From Cruorifilaria tuberocauda (lineage: Eukaryota > Nematoda > Chromadorea > Rhabditida > Onchocercidae): 64,000 nucleotides of DNA. Below, piece by piece: positions 1 to 11,424 of this stretch (positions are counted from its first letter, which is position 1; the number at the start of each line of letters is the position of its first letter). A program made the position numbers and the translations under genes. The notes beneath the pieces are model-generated. The model was given only the letters and a program-made list of their open reading frames with translations. It made no database searches and was not told the DNA's origin. Location: positions 62,001 through 126,000 of the forward strand of contig JABVXU010000013.1 in assembly GCA_013365365.1 (NCBI GenBank), in the 5' to 3' direction.

Positions 1-118
1 ATACCATACCATCCAATGGTATTATTGAAAATGCCTGGACAAGGGTGATATTCGCTTATGAAATCAGTTGTATTTAATATTGAATTTTTCAATATATTTT
101 GCGAGCGTTGATAAGATG

Positions 119-240
119 TTGGATATCTCAAATTGCACGGAATCTAAATTAATTAAAATTATTGGATATTTCAGATTATATAGAATCTAAATCAATCAAA
201 GCTATTGACTATCATATGCAATCGAATTAATAAAATTCGG
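119..240. repeat. Decayed tandem repeat, 43-bp unit
   Basis: Two adjacent 43-bp units (119-161 and 162-204) both begin TTGGATAT and both contain GAATCTAAAT at the same offset. By eye they agree at roughly three quarters of positions. A third, more eroded unit seems to begin at 205 (TTGACTAT). This is a short local duplication with no coding content. Confidence 0.6.
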
Positions 241-490
241 TTTATAAAAACAAAGCTGAAATTTTCATATTATCCAGAAATTCTAAATATATATATTTAA
301 AATATATTATAAATATAAAATACATTTATATATTAAAATAACAATTAGTTCAAGTCGGATTAGAAAAATGAAAAAAAATTTAGCTCTACCGAGAATTACT
401 ATTAGCAAAACTGAAATTTAACATCCAGTTTCAGAGCAACAGATTTAATTTCAAATCAATTTCAAACTAATAAGCTAATGAATTTGTCAA

Positions 491-550
491 TTCATACTAA
501 TTATGGATCAAATTAGCAAAATGAAATCAAGAGAAGTGTCAATCGAATTA
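491..550 (+). repeat. Diverged direct repeat, copy A
   Basis: This stretch shares the core TTAGCAAAATGAAATCAAG and much of its flanks with 1271-1331, about 780 bp downstream in the same orientation. It may be an old dispersed repeat or a local duplication. No coding potential is seen. Confidence 0.5.
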
Positions 551-1270
551 AAAGCAAACAAACCACGTCAAGCCGTGGCGCACATTTGTTAGTTCCCGTA
601 CTTTGGCGGTAATGTCGTGTCATAAAAGATGATTCGTCATTTGCCCACCCACACTCCGACTAGAAAAAAATTTGCTATTGTAACTAAATTTTTTTTGAGG
701 AAACCTTTCATTTCAAATTTGAAATTTTTCTAAAAAATTATAAAATTTTTCAATTATTGCCAGACGAAATCGTAAAGTAATATAATTTATTTTACTTATG
801 TGAATTTATGTATGCTTAAAAGAATATTAACATAAATAATCGAATATTTTTGTTGCTTCACATATGCCAACTTGCCTTGTTTAAGCATAGCCTACATAAC
901 GCTTAATGAAATTGCTTGCCTAACTTAGGCGTAACATTTATCGATATACAGGAAAAAAGATTAGCAACAAGATAAATTTAAATTTAAAAAATTTTTACTA
1001 AACAATTTCTCTTACAATATCGTATTCAGTAGGCGGATCATATTTGCATGAGAAGAAAGCCGAATAATTTATGTATTGAGCTAATATGATATTTTCACGT
1101 CTTAATCGTGCATATTTTTCCTGTAATGATAAATAATGCAATCAAAGTTTTCGGTTCTTCTCTCAGCTAACATAATTAAAATGATTAACACATAAAGTGC
1201 AAAAAGAAACCTGAACTATTAAAAGGCAAAAATGATATAGTAATATTGTAGAAATGAACTAATGAACTGA

Positions 1271-1331
1271 TTAATTACTAATGAAGGATTAACTTAGCAA
1301 AATGAAATCAAGGAAAGTCTAAAATTCAATT
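1271..1331 (+). repeat. Diverged direct repeat, copy B
   Basis: Partner of the repeat at 491-550, with the same core TTAGCAAAATGAAATCAAG and similar but diverged flanks. Its family and age cannot be judged from one window. Confidence 0.5.
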
Positions 1332-2454
1332 ACTACAAGCAGAAATAATTGTAGCTTATATACAATACAATGTTATTTTAGAAATTATATTTCATGGAGT
1401 GAAATAAAATCAAAAAGAGAAAAAATTAAAGATAGTTTTTTAAAATAGTCAAAAAATAATACAAACATTAAGATTAGCAGTAGTATGAAACATTAAGATA
1501 ACGATAATAATAAGCAAAATTAAGAGAGCTATTTGACCGGATAGTATTATCATACATTGTTTTCGCCGAAGAACATATCGTAGCATACGTTGTGTTGTAT
1601 TATAACTATACTAAAATTAACATTTTACAAATTGCCAAAATATTTTCCCCTTTTATTTCTAAACTAATCAATAAATAAAATTTGAATTACACCGTTTGGC
1701 TTTTTGCGCTTTTTTTGGCACAGTTTTTTATTTATTTTTATTGATTGAAATTTCCGGTTAAGTTTGATAAAAATTTATACGTGTTTTTTACTTGATAAAT
1801 CTTTGGAAATTAAAATTTTTTTTTCATTTCTAATTACACATCTCATATTATTGTCTTTCATGCATTCTATCAAAAACATTGTGGTGTTTTAATTTGATAA
1901 CATGCATTTTACACTCACGTAAACCCAAACTGTGTTCGGATAGTTTTTTTCCGTTTCTTAATAAAAATTCAGAATTTGATGGAAAACAGTGATCTGGTGA
2001 AGTTTTCACTGACCTTTGACTTTTGATTGTATAAAAAACAATCATCTAAAATCATCAATTTTTATAAGCTATTCAGAAAAAAGTTAAAAAATACAATTCT
2101 CGTCATTTTTTAAGAAACAACCGCTCTGAAAGCTGAACAAATTCACTTATAACTAACTTCAACGCGCATCACGAATTAAGTTATTACCTCGATATTCTTA
2201 TTTAATATGCATGAATCGTCAGCTACTTAATTCTGATTTTTAAATCTGTAAATCTTTGATATTATTTAGCTTACTGAAAATTTTCTTCTTTCTCTTTCAT
2301 CCAATGGAAAACAACAAGCTGAAAACATTTTGTTAGTTATTTTATTGGTCTTTATTACAGGTTTTCAATGAAAATAGGGTAGAACTCCATTTTAAATTCA
2401 AAATTATTTGGGATTTCAGAGAAATCAAAAAATTTAAAGTTGGCTTGAGGGAGC

Positions 2455-2479
2455 AAAATGCGGGTTTGATCCGCATTTT
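2455..2479 (-). terminator. Hairpin at tRNA-Arg 3' trailer, probable Pol III terminator
   Basis: The 9-base arms AAAATGCGG (2455-2463) and CCGCATTTT (2471-2479) are perfectly complementary around a 7-base loop. The hairpin touches the 3' end of the tRNA at 2480. In the minus-strand transcript the distal arm ends in UUUU, the usual RNA polymerase III stop. The U-run is enough for termination; a role for the stem is inference. Confidence 0.55.
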
Positions 2480-2552
2480 CGACCTCGGCAGGAGTCGAAC
2501 CTGCAATCTTCGGTTCCGTAGACCGACGCGTTATCCATTGCGCCACGAGGCC
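2480..2552 (-). tRNA. tRNA-Arg (anticodon ACG)
   Basis: The 73-nt minus-strand sequence folds as a standard cloverleaf. The acceptor stem pairs GGCCTCG with CGAGGTC (one G-U pair) and the discriminator base is G. The D arm begins GCGCAATGGATAACGC. The anticodon stem TCGGT/ACCGA encloses the loop CTACGGA, which gives anticodon ACG. The T arm is GCAGG-TTCGAGT-CCTGC. A-box and B-box internal promoter sequences are intact and no intron is present. ACG would be edited to ICG to read CGU, CGC and CGA arginine codons. The CCA end is not encoded, as expected in a eukaryote. Confidence 0.97.
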
Positions 2553-3099
2553 ACTGATGCTGAGTAGTTATTTGTTCATTATATATCTTTTCCTAAATTG
2601 TTTATTATTGAATTTTTAAATTTCCTGATAATAGAGAAGTATCCATTAGCTGCGATCTATTATAGTAGAAAATTCTCGATAGTTTAGATTGTTTACATTA
2701 TAAATTGTGATGCATCATAATTTATGAAAGGGTAGAATCATCGTGTAAGGACTATTGCAAGAAAATGAATGATACAATGAATATATTTTACTTATAACTA
2801 TCGTATTATTCGGTTATTAGATCTTTTGCCAGAAAGAATTCTGAAACTTCTCTATGCACAATCACTCAGATAGTATTGAATTTATATCAAAATACTACCA
2901 ATGTATCGGCTATCTAGATTGATAAAATGTTTTTAATCTGAAGAAAGATCTTTTAATTTACCAAACGTTTCAGCTTAAAAAAAGTAAAGAGATAAAGCAT
3001 TTATAAGAAACCCTAGAAAACTTCAAATCGATAGATTAAACGATATATGAAAGTTAATCACGTTAATTCTAACTTTACTCGTCTTTTTTGAATTTTTTC

Positions 3100-3330
3100 A
3101 TAGCCAAGCAGAACATAACGTCACTCCGTAAAAATGAGCAAAGAGATGCGGGAACGCCACCTCAGACTTGCGAGAAATGTTCATTTCAAATATGATCACT
3201 ACGTGAACAGCAGATTTATGTCACCTCATCACTGGCACATACCCAAGAATTGAACTCTGAACCGTCCACCTTAGCAACAGGCTTTGATGCAATGCATCAT
3301 TTCCACCAGCCCCAAGTATTTTGTTCATTC
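3100..3330 (-). mobile_element. Candidate degenerate tRNA-derived SINE
   Basis: This block is visibly richer in G+C than its flanks. On the minus strand it begins GGGGCTGGTGGAAATGATGC and carries GAGTTCAATTCTTGG, which resembles a Pol III B box (GGTTCGANNCC). It then runs about 150 nt through unrelated sequence to an A-rich end (ATGAAAAAATTCAAAAAAG). Head, body and A-tail are what a tRNA-derived SINE would show. The cloverleaf is poor, no target-site duplication was confirmed and there is no second copy in this window. Confidence 0.25.
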
Positions 3331-3500
3331 ATCATAACAGTGCCTACTCAAATATGAAGGGGGGATAGTATACCATTACCAAACTTCCGTCCACGTAACG
3401 CCTGAACTGATTATTATAAATCAGTAATACAACTTCACACTAATTGTCCCAGCTATAATGCTTGGTTTTAATTTATTCAATTCACATTCCTTAGCATCAT

Positions 3501-3506
3501 TTTATT
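3501..3506 (-). terminator. Probable poly(A) signal of cactin
   Basis: AATAAA on the minus strand lies about 185 nt beyond the cactin stop codon. It is the first canonical hexamer I noticed downstream. It is assigned by position only. Confidence 0.4.
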
Positions 3507-3690
3507 CAAAACAGCGGAATGAATTCATCAACAATAGATTTAGGCCAAAATCGAAATAATTTGAAAGCACTATACAATTAGAATCTGATAATATGATTTT
3601 AGATACAAGAATAAACGAGAATACAAAGAAATTTTTACATGAAAATATGCTGAGAACAGTATTTGGAAAAGTTTTGAACTTAATCCACAA

Positions 3691-6600
3691 TCAACGCCGG
3701 TATCGGTATCTCTTGAAGTAAAACCATAATTGGAATATTCCATTGACAAATTGACACTTGTAACCATGCTTATGACTAATTTCCCATTCTCGGTTAACAC
3801 ATTTGAAGGCTATATCTTCGTAAGGTGGTCCGGCATGAAATCTTATTACAGCGAAATCCGGGTCATCACATGGCGTTACTGTAAATGTAGGCGTTTCCGT
3901 GACATCCAATAAATCAGGATAGAATATCTGAAATCAAACCAAATATAGGTTTGAAATGGATAGAATGGGTTTTAAGCTAATATTTACAATAAACACATCT
4001 GACTTTTGAATGAGAAATGAAAAATGCCTTAAGGACCGAACATTTTCGAAATATAAGGAGAAAATATATTTACAAATTAGAAACAAATATTTCGAATCAT
4101 CGATGGATTAAGCGACGCGAAATAATTGCGAAAATTCGTATCATGATATTCAATTACTTTCGATAAACCAATGCTCAGTATCTAATTGTGTCACCATATC
4201 ATCCAAGCAATCAAGGTTTTTACAATGCTAAGGCAATATTTTCCAGTATTTACTAAGTATTAATTTTTAGTCTTCAATTTAAGGATTCAGAAATAACTCA
4301 ATATTCAGAGAGCAAATGACTTACATTAAAGCGGTAGCCCTGTACAATTTTTGGTGGCGGATTATCCATGTCATAATGAGTTTGATTGTATTTGTTCCAT
4401 TCGAATCCAGTATGTACACGATTGAAATATCTGCAGTCAAAAAAATCGAATAAACCTTACAATTGACTTAGAGAAGCAAATTAACTTGTTAAAAGGTTTG
4501 TCAAAAGGCAGATCACGGCTAGATTTTGAAATTCATGGATACAGCAAACCGAGCTATCATAAATATAAATCAGAGGATACATCTGATATCAACTATAGTA
4601 CAACTTCAATACTGATTCTATCATGTTTGAGAATTAAGAACTGCTAGATAAGAGTAAGGACAACCTTGGTTTCCGTGGCCGATATTTTTCAGACCAAAGA
4701 AAAGTTTGTGCTTCAAGAGGCGCTTCTACTGAAAATGCTGCCTCATCATTCGTCATACCTCGGCGAGCAAACAGTTCCATTTCCGATTCTGCCATCTGCA
4801 ATAATACTAATAAACTAAATTTAATTTTAATTTTTGATTAAAAATAACAAATATAAAAAGTAAATGCCCCCATTATTCATATTTCTTGGTGCAATTTAAA
4901 TGATACTAAAGATACTAAAAATACTAAAAAACTAAAAATACTAAAAAAAAAGATACTAAAGCTTCATTTAAGATGAACCTGAAAAACGGAAAAATTACCG
5001 ATAAATCATTCAATTCGGACGCTGCAGTGCCGCTTTCGGTTTTGCTTATCATTTCCTTACGTTTTTGAACATCCTCTACTTCATCCAAAATCTCGATACC
5101 TGGCATAGCTTCCTTTTCATCACCATATGATGGGCTATATGAACCATGTTTATACATTTCCAGTGTTAAAATCTCCATCTCATCTTCCGTAAGAAGTCTG
5201 AATTCATTATGATTTTTCAAGAAAAAAAACTTCAGATTATGGTTTACAATTCAAATCTATTAATAGAGAATTCTCTGCTACCTTTAATTGATCATTTCAT
5301 AGATTCAGATCAACTCTTACAAATAATGGTCTCGACTACTGCACTGAATAAAACCATTTGATATGTATTACGTTCCTTTCTTTCAATATAATGCTAATTC
5401 TAAAAGGCATTGGACAAAAGAAAACATAATTAAACTTCAATAAAATATACCGCCATTGTTGTTCCTTAACATCATCATCCATTGCATCCAATTCATCCAA
5501 CTGTACAGGAAGTGTTTTTAGCTTAGCTGACTGCTTTATTCCAGTCGAACCTTCTTCATTTTCCTGGAACTATTCTGTTGAAAAACTATTGTTACTTATC
5601 CAAACTTTAAATCAAGCAAAGCATTACCTGTCTAGAAATCTGTTCCGATTCACATTCGCGCTTATCTCTTTCAATTTTTTGTTCATCCTCTATCCTTTTC
5701 AATTTATAACGCAACATTTCCTGATGCCGTTCATGAATACGAGCTTTTGCCATATGTACATGAAGATGTTGTAATGTAAATTCCAGGAATTCCACATCTA
5801 TACCAGGTTCATCACTATGAATCTTCTTCCTGATCTGGGTTTCCAACAGTGCTAATTCTTGATGAGTTTTGCCCTGTAGTTCTATTTTACAGTGTTTTCT
5901 TCAGCAAAAATCTACTTGCAAGTATAATGCTAAAACGGAAAACATGAAAGTGTTATAATTTCTCTAAAATCCTATAGCTCAGTTACTAAAAATATTGTTC
6001 GTTAAAAAAGATATTAATCTGGTAGAATAGCCGCCTTCTTTTGAATATGTAAAACGGCTTACTTTGAATAAACGTGCAATATCACTTTGCACAGAATTAT
6101 GAACTGATTCTCTTGCATAAGTTGAGTTAACATCGATGGACAACTTTCTTATTTCATTCTGAACAACCGTACAAAAATCTGTCCACCAAACTGAATTGTC
6201 AGTAGGATCGACTCGTCGATAAACCTATTTTAAAAATATTTATAAAACCAATAAAAACATCTAGTTATGAAAATAACTATAGATAATCAGCACAAAAAGA
6301 ATGAAAGACATAAATAGCACATTTTAATTGTACTATTAAAATGCAATAATCATGAAAATATAAACTAATAGGATCGAGAAAGATCAAAATACCTTGATAT
6401 CCTCAAGTAAATCTTCTAAATCTCTGATTTTAAGTCCTTTTAAATATGTTATTGGGTCGACAAGCTCGAATTCTTCATCTTTCGTACTTTCGACCTTTCC
6501 ACTGTCATAACTGATATATCTAAAACTATCAAAATGAATCCAGCAATTCAGAAGAATATTTCCTGACAGTAATCGGAAAAAAGAAATGCAACCAAGCTAA

Positions 6601-7971
6601 GAATATAACTTGGAGAAATAAAATATTAAAAAAAAGTCAAAATTACCTAGCAAGAAAATCGATAGGCTTTGCCCGTCCTTCCTTCAACCTGATCTGTGTA
6701 CGCAGTTTAGCCTGACTAAGTAAGAATCCTTCCTCCGTTGCATACCAGTCTGAATTGTGCCGCCTTTCCTCATCCCTTCTGATCATTTCCAAATCTTCGC
6801 GAGCTGCATCTCGTGCTTCCCTATTTTTTTTGAGCTCTTCCATTTCTGCCAAGTTTTTTAGCGTACGATCTCTATTCCTATATTCAACAACATTAATAGT
6901 AGAAAAAAATAAAATATTCTCGACTTTATTTTATGATACCGGTTGACTAATCTTAACAAGTATTATAGTAACGTCATATCTCCTTAGATACTTAGCTACT
7001 CAGTTGAACTGAAATATGATCAGCCATAACGCAAACATCTAACTTACATCTTTTCAATTTGTTTCAGCGATAAATCAGCTTTGCCTTCAGCTGCTAGTTT
7101 TTTCGTCCATATAAAAGTAGAAGTTAAATTCGGATCATTAAATGGATTATTGCTGTTTGTGTATTTGGCTTCATCGTCAAACACAACGCCCGATTCTTTT
7201 TCTGCCTTTAAATCATTGATGAATTGAATATCAAATATGATGTCTTTTGAAAAATATGAAAAAGAACTTTCCAACTGTATCAAGTTTCAAAGGACAAAAT
7301 TTCTCGTTTAGAGAACAACAACAGAATAAAGTATAAAGATGACTACTTCTTTATTACCTTAGTTTCTGGAACTCATACAAAAAATATGTCAATATTGAGT
7401 AATTTACATCCACGAAATATCATAACCAGGAAAACCTTTTTCAGTTTTTTTGCTAAACGTCTGGCTTTTTTCTCTTCCGAAGTTTCCATCTCTTTCTTCT
7501 TCTCTTTTTCTTTCTTCTTCTTCTCCTTCTTCTCTTTTCGTAGAGCATTCAAACGCTGATCAAATTGATCATCCTGAAAATGGCTAAATTATAAGAGTGT
7601 ATTACACGCGAACTATGCAATCAAGTCCCACTATTCAAGCTTGCAACGCGTTTTATGGTAGATTATTTCAGGAATTTTTCAGGTTATTAAACATCGGATT
7701 ATAGAGTAATAACCCAATGCCACAAGGGCATTTAGTAAAGTGAGGGCAACAGTGATAGTAAATGCTACATTTATTTCCACTAAAGTCATAAGTTTTAATC
7801 TATAATTTTCTATAAATCATGTAAGACGACCATATGTTAAAGCAATAATAATACCTCGTCAGTACTGGAGTATGAGGAACCGCGTTTGTGATGTTTCTGT
7901 CGCTTCTTCTTCCGCTTTTCACTATCATACTTGTGTTCATGTTTTCTTTTTTTCTTATCTTTGTGTCCCAT
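3691..7971 (-). CDS. cacn-1: Cactin homologue (12 exons)
   Basis: Cactin is a nuclear spliceosome-associated protein. It was named as a Cactus/IkB-binding regulator and is needed for splicing fidelity in several animals. The exons, in minus-strand order, are 7971-7855, 7573-7436, 7205-7048, 6877-6647, 6519-6393, 6224-6063, 5873-5628, 5563-5451, 5197-4999, 4795-4665, 4430-4325 and 3927-3691. They total 1965 nt (654 aa), a normal length for the family. Residues 1-90 are Lys/Arg/Glu-rich and SR-like (KKKRKHEHK). The middle carries YTNSNNPFNDPNL and RAKPIDFLARYIS. The C-terminal domain has YRFNIFYPDL, HAGPPYEDIAFK and QFVNGIFQLWF and ends FKRYRYRR-stop, which is diagnostic. The exon 3 start (7205) was chosen over 7274 because it aligns best with other cactins. 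A TTTTTTAG acceptor lies 5 nt before the ATG. The symbol follows C. elegans usage by homology. Confidence 0.95.
4901..4961. repeat. Minisatellite-like (GATACTAAA)n in cactin intron 9
   Basis: The motif GATACTAAA or its A-lengthened variants (ATACTAAAAA) recurs about six times within some 60 bp, in the cactin intron between 4796 and 4998. It is intronic simple repeat with no coding role and might vary in length between isolates. Confidence 0.7.
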
Positions 7972-7976
7972 TTCGT

Positions 7977-7986
7977 CTAAAAAAGT
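7977..7986 (-). promoter_or_regulatory. Probable spliced-leader trans-splice acceptor of cactin
   Basis: On the minus strand the start codon is preceded by CTTTTTTAG|ACGAA-ATG. A pyrimidine-rich AG acceptor only 5 nt before an initiator ATG, with no coding exon found upstream, is typical of nematode SL addition. No transcript data are available here. Confidence 0.55.
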
Positions 7987-10900
7987 TTCAATTCTAAAAT
8001 ACATTATTCCGTGACCTAAGAAACAGCAGCATTTACTTCGCAAACCGATCTTAACGCAGTATGCCCGAACACCTCTATCACCGATCCACCGTTGTAACGA
8101 TTCGAACCAGAAGATACTTAATATAATACGGCCTGCGTTACATATGAAAAACATCGATAATTAGAGAAAGTAATTTTTCCGAAACTATTAGAAAATTCAA
8201 TCCGATAGTAGCTCTGGATCATTAAAAACTAATCAACTACTGGTTAGGTTATAAGCTTTGAATCTAAATATCAGAGTTCATGACAATAGTATCATTTTAG
8301 CAATTTAGCTACTGACTGCATGCAGGAAATATTTTCATCATTTGATAATTTTTAGCCCTTCAAAAAAGCTTTAGTTGTACTAGAAAGAAATAAATTACAT
8401 CAAAAAATTGATTTGTAAATTTTCGATAATCTAAGCAATACATTTGGGTAACCAGTTCGATTTGCAGCTCCGATAAATCCCGAATGTCACCCGAATTATC
8501 GTTCATTCAGAAAAATTATAAATAACCGTATATTATGAAAAAGTTGCACATTGTAAACAACTATACAAATGTGTCTGGGAAATTGAATTACCAGAAAAAA
8601 GGAGAAAAGATGAATGAAATTATCAACCCATTAATTAAAAGATTAAAGAAAATTCATTTTACTTCAAGAAATAAATGGAACTGACATCACTCTTCACATA
8701 ACACAATTATATTTGTACTGGATTCATCATTAATGAAATAACTGGGAACTTAGAAATCGCTGCATTTCTAGTTTCAATCTCGTGAAACTTTATTTCTCAC
8801 TCGAATTTGAAAATCAGGATGTCACATAGGAGGTTTGAGAAGAAGAAGAATTAAAGTTACCCTGTTAGCATAATTATCATATCACAAGAAATTATATCCT
8901 AAATTTTATTTCAAATACATGCAAATGATGTTGCAATTCATGCCTGCTTTACGGTTTGCACTCCGTTGCATGCGTGTTTGCTATTTGTTATAAATTCATA
9001 AGATGGAAATTTTAATCGAAATATAATTGTCTGATAGTTACGAGGGATAAATTAAACGGTCTCAGTTATGCATTACTTACGTGAAATTACCTTGGCAGTT
9101 CAATTTACTGATCACATCGCGAAGAAATACATTTGTAATATCCAAGTAGTAATTATTATTAGTCCGTTTATGATAATCAAGAAGTTGTTTTAAACTTCAA
9201 GAACGAATAGAGTATTACAATGTCACTTTTGGTTGATTTCCGTGCATTCACATAGAAGTAGGTCTGTTTTTACGTATAAGAGTAGTTAGATCTATATGTA
9301 TGTAGAAGGTAAGTTCAGTATATATGAAGCTGTAATACATTAAATTAGAGCCTCTTAAAGCTGCTCATAAAAATGAAACAACTATTATCACTGCAATCAT
9401 TCAAGAAAAAAGATATCTTCTGTCAATTCATTTTTCATTTCAGGTGAGAGTTGCAGTAAAAATCAAAGCTTTACTTCATAATTAACAGTTTCTAAAAGCA
9501 AAATATTTCTACTCTAAAATGATTTAAATGTATCTATCTCCCTTATTTCATTTTAATTATTGCACCAATAAAGATATCTTTGCAAATACAGTAAGAATTG
9601 CAGTAAAAATAAAGCTTTACATTATAATTGGTGATTTCTGTTGGTTAATTAATACTTTGCAAATGATTAGTATTAGTTAATAATAAACAAGTTTGGTTAA
9701 TGAGAATTCCTATTTCTCTTGCATTGTTTTCATCAAACATTTTTTCAGCGGTCAAAAACTTATGCACCCAATCATCCTTAAACTTTTTTACAATATTTTA
9801 GATATTTTAAAGCAAACTTTGCCAGTGGAGTATAATTTGTATATACATGCAAAAAAATACTTAAATGATAGAAAGCTTAAGAAAAACGCTGTAAGGAATT
9901 CATAACAAAGCTTAATCTTCATGATTCACTATAAACACGATTGCTATTTTGAACTATCGCTAAATTAAATAAGAAACTTTATCTAAAAAGTAGAATAAAG
10001 TATAGAATACTTTTATAAATTATAGTATGAGGAAGTTTGAAAGAGTATTTTGAAAAGTATAATATGCTATTACTTCACTATCTTTCAATATATCGACTGT
10101 TCATTTTGAAATTCCCGTTATTACAGCTTAACCTATGCTTGATAATAAAATAATTGTAACAATAACTTCAAATTTTCTAAAAAATTTAAAATTCTGATGC
10201 ATCTCAATTGTTTAAATTCTTTCGCCAAATTGATTTCTATGACAATTTAATTTGCATGTTTATCAGTAAAAAATTGTAAAAATATAATTAAAATAATTGC
10301 TAGTTTTTTCTAATAAAATTATGATAAATGAAATTTAGGTTGTATTTACTTTAATGTTGGAAATGTCGGAAAGTGAAAATTATGAAAGTTTTTTCATAAT
10401 TGTAAAAGAAACGAAAAAAATCCATTTGTAATAACAAAAGTTTCCACTAAAATTTTTAAGAGAAAATTTTAGAAAATGGATTTGTTAATGGAATTTCGAT
10501 TATGTGACCTTTTTTTCGATTAGCAAATTAGTAAGGCGTGAAGAAATCTGAGATATATTTCGAAGTTATGACGCAATATACGATCAAAGCATTAATCTAC
10601 AAAAGGAAGCAAGTGCTGCCCACGCTAGTCATTTCAATAAGTTTATTTAGTTAAAGCTATTAGCTAGTCAAATATCAATAATGCTTTTATTGCTTACTGT
10701 TACTTAATTTGTATTACATTTATTTTCTTCTCTCTTTTTATTAATTAAGCTTGGTAATATTTATTCCGATCATTTCCTATTAATTCCAATTCTGATTTAG
10801 TTTTTAATTGCAGTTATAATTTAGCAAAATCGATTCGAAATCGTTTATTAAATTAACAGTATAATTTTCTGATCATTTCTTTTCAACAATCTCAATTGTA

Positions 10901-11424
10901 ATTTAGTTAAAATAAGTTGAAAATAAGATTTTATTCATTAATGAGAATAATAATCAAAATATAGCTTACTATTTTGGAAAGTTTTTAATTTAAAAAAAGA
11001 AAATCAGACGAAAAACAAAGTAAGAAATTAAAGCTTATCCTTCGTCAACATTGTTGTTAATATCTTTTTACTTCTTTTTCACTAATTCTTTCTCTACATT
11101 TATTCAATATTTTGTTGCTTTTTGTCATCATTTGGATTATTATTTTTATAAATTGAAAAGTAATAACTGATAACGTTAACAATGTTTTCATAAAGTGAAC
11201 AATTTCTATTCTGCAATGATAAATAATGTTTCATTAAGATTGTATCATTTTGTATTTTCATGGAAAATGAATTGCATGTATACTGTGATAGATCTGTCTT
11301 GATAATTCAAAAAAAATTTTGATATATCACTTAATAAAATTTACGCATATGTAATGCTAATTTTATTTTATTAATTCACAATTAATGATTTTTAAGGATA
11401 TAAAAAAGCATTTAACTGAAATTA
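7987..11424. other. Intergenic region between cactin and the secreted peptide gene
   Basis: This is 3.4 kb of AT-rich DNA between divergent genes. I found no exon with coherent splice sites; the 70-residue open frame near 9.7 kb has low-complexity composition and no context. The region should hold the promoters of both neighbours. A pair of direct repeats at 9.44-9.64 kb is listed separately. Confidence 0.6.
9444..9639 (+). repeat. Diverged tandem duplication, about 147-bp period
   Basis: 9444-9492 and 9591-9639 share TTGCAGTAAAAAT-(C)AAAGCTTTAC and closely similar flanks in the same orientation. Upstream of each lies AAAGATATCTT, so the duplicated unit is probably about 90-100 bp within a 147-bp period. 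This is an old local duplication in non-coding DNA. Confidence 0.6.

Larger units (their letters stand above)
1..2454. other. AT-rich intergenic region
   Basis: No coding region is supported here: the open frames are short, lack splice context and match nothing I recognise. The stretch holds a decayed tandem repeat near its start and a pair of diverged direct repeats (491-550 and 1271-1331), listed separately. It may contain the distal part of a gene lying to the left of the window, but I see no exon. Confidence 0.6.

Noticed and set aside
7206..7274. Longer cactin exon 3 starting at 7274 (ACAG acceptor)
   Set aside because: It is also in frame, but it inserts 23 residues absent from other cactins. 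The acceptor at 7206 gives a gap-free alignment (KKLKK-AEKESG). The longer form remains possible as an alternative splice.
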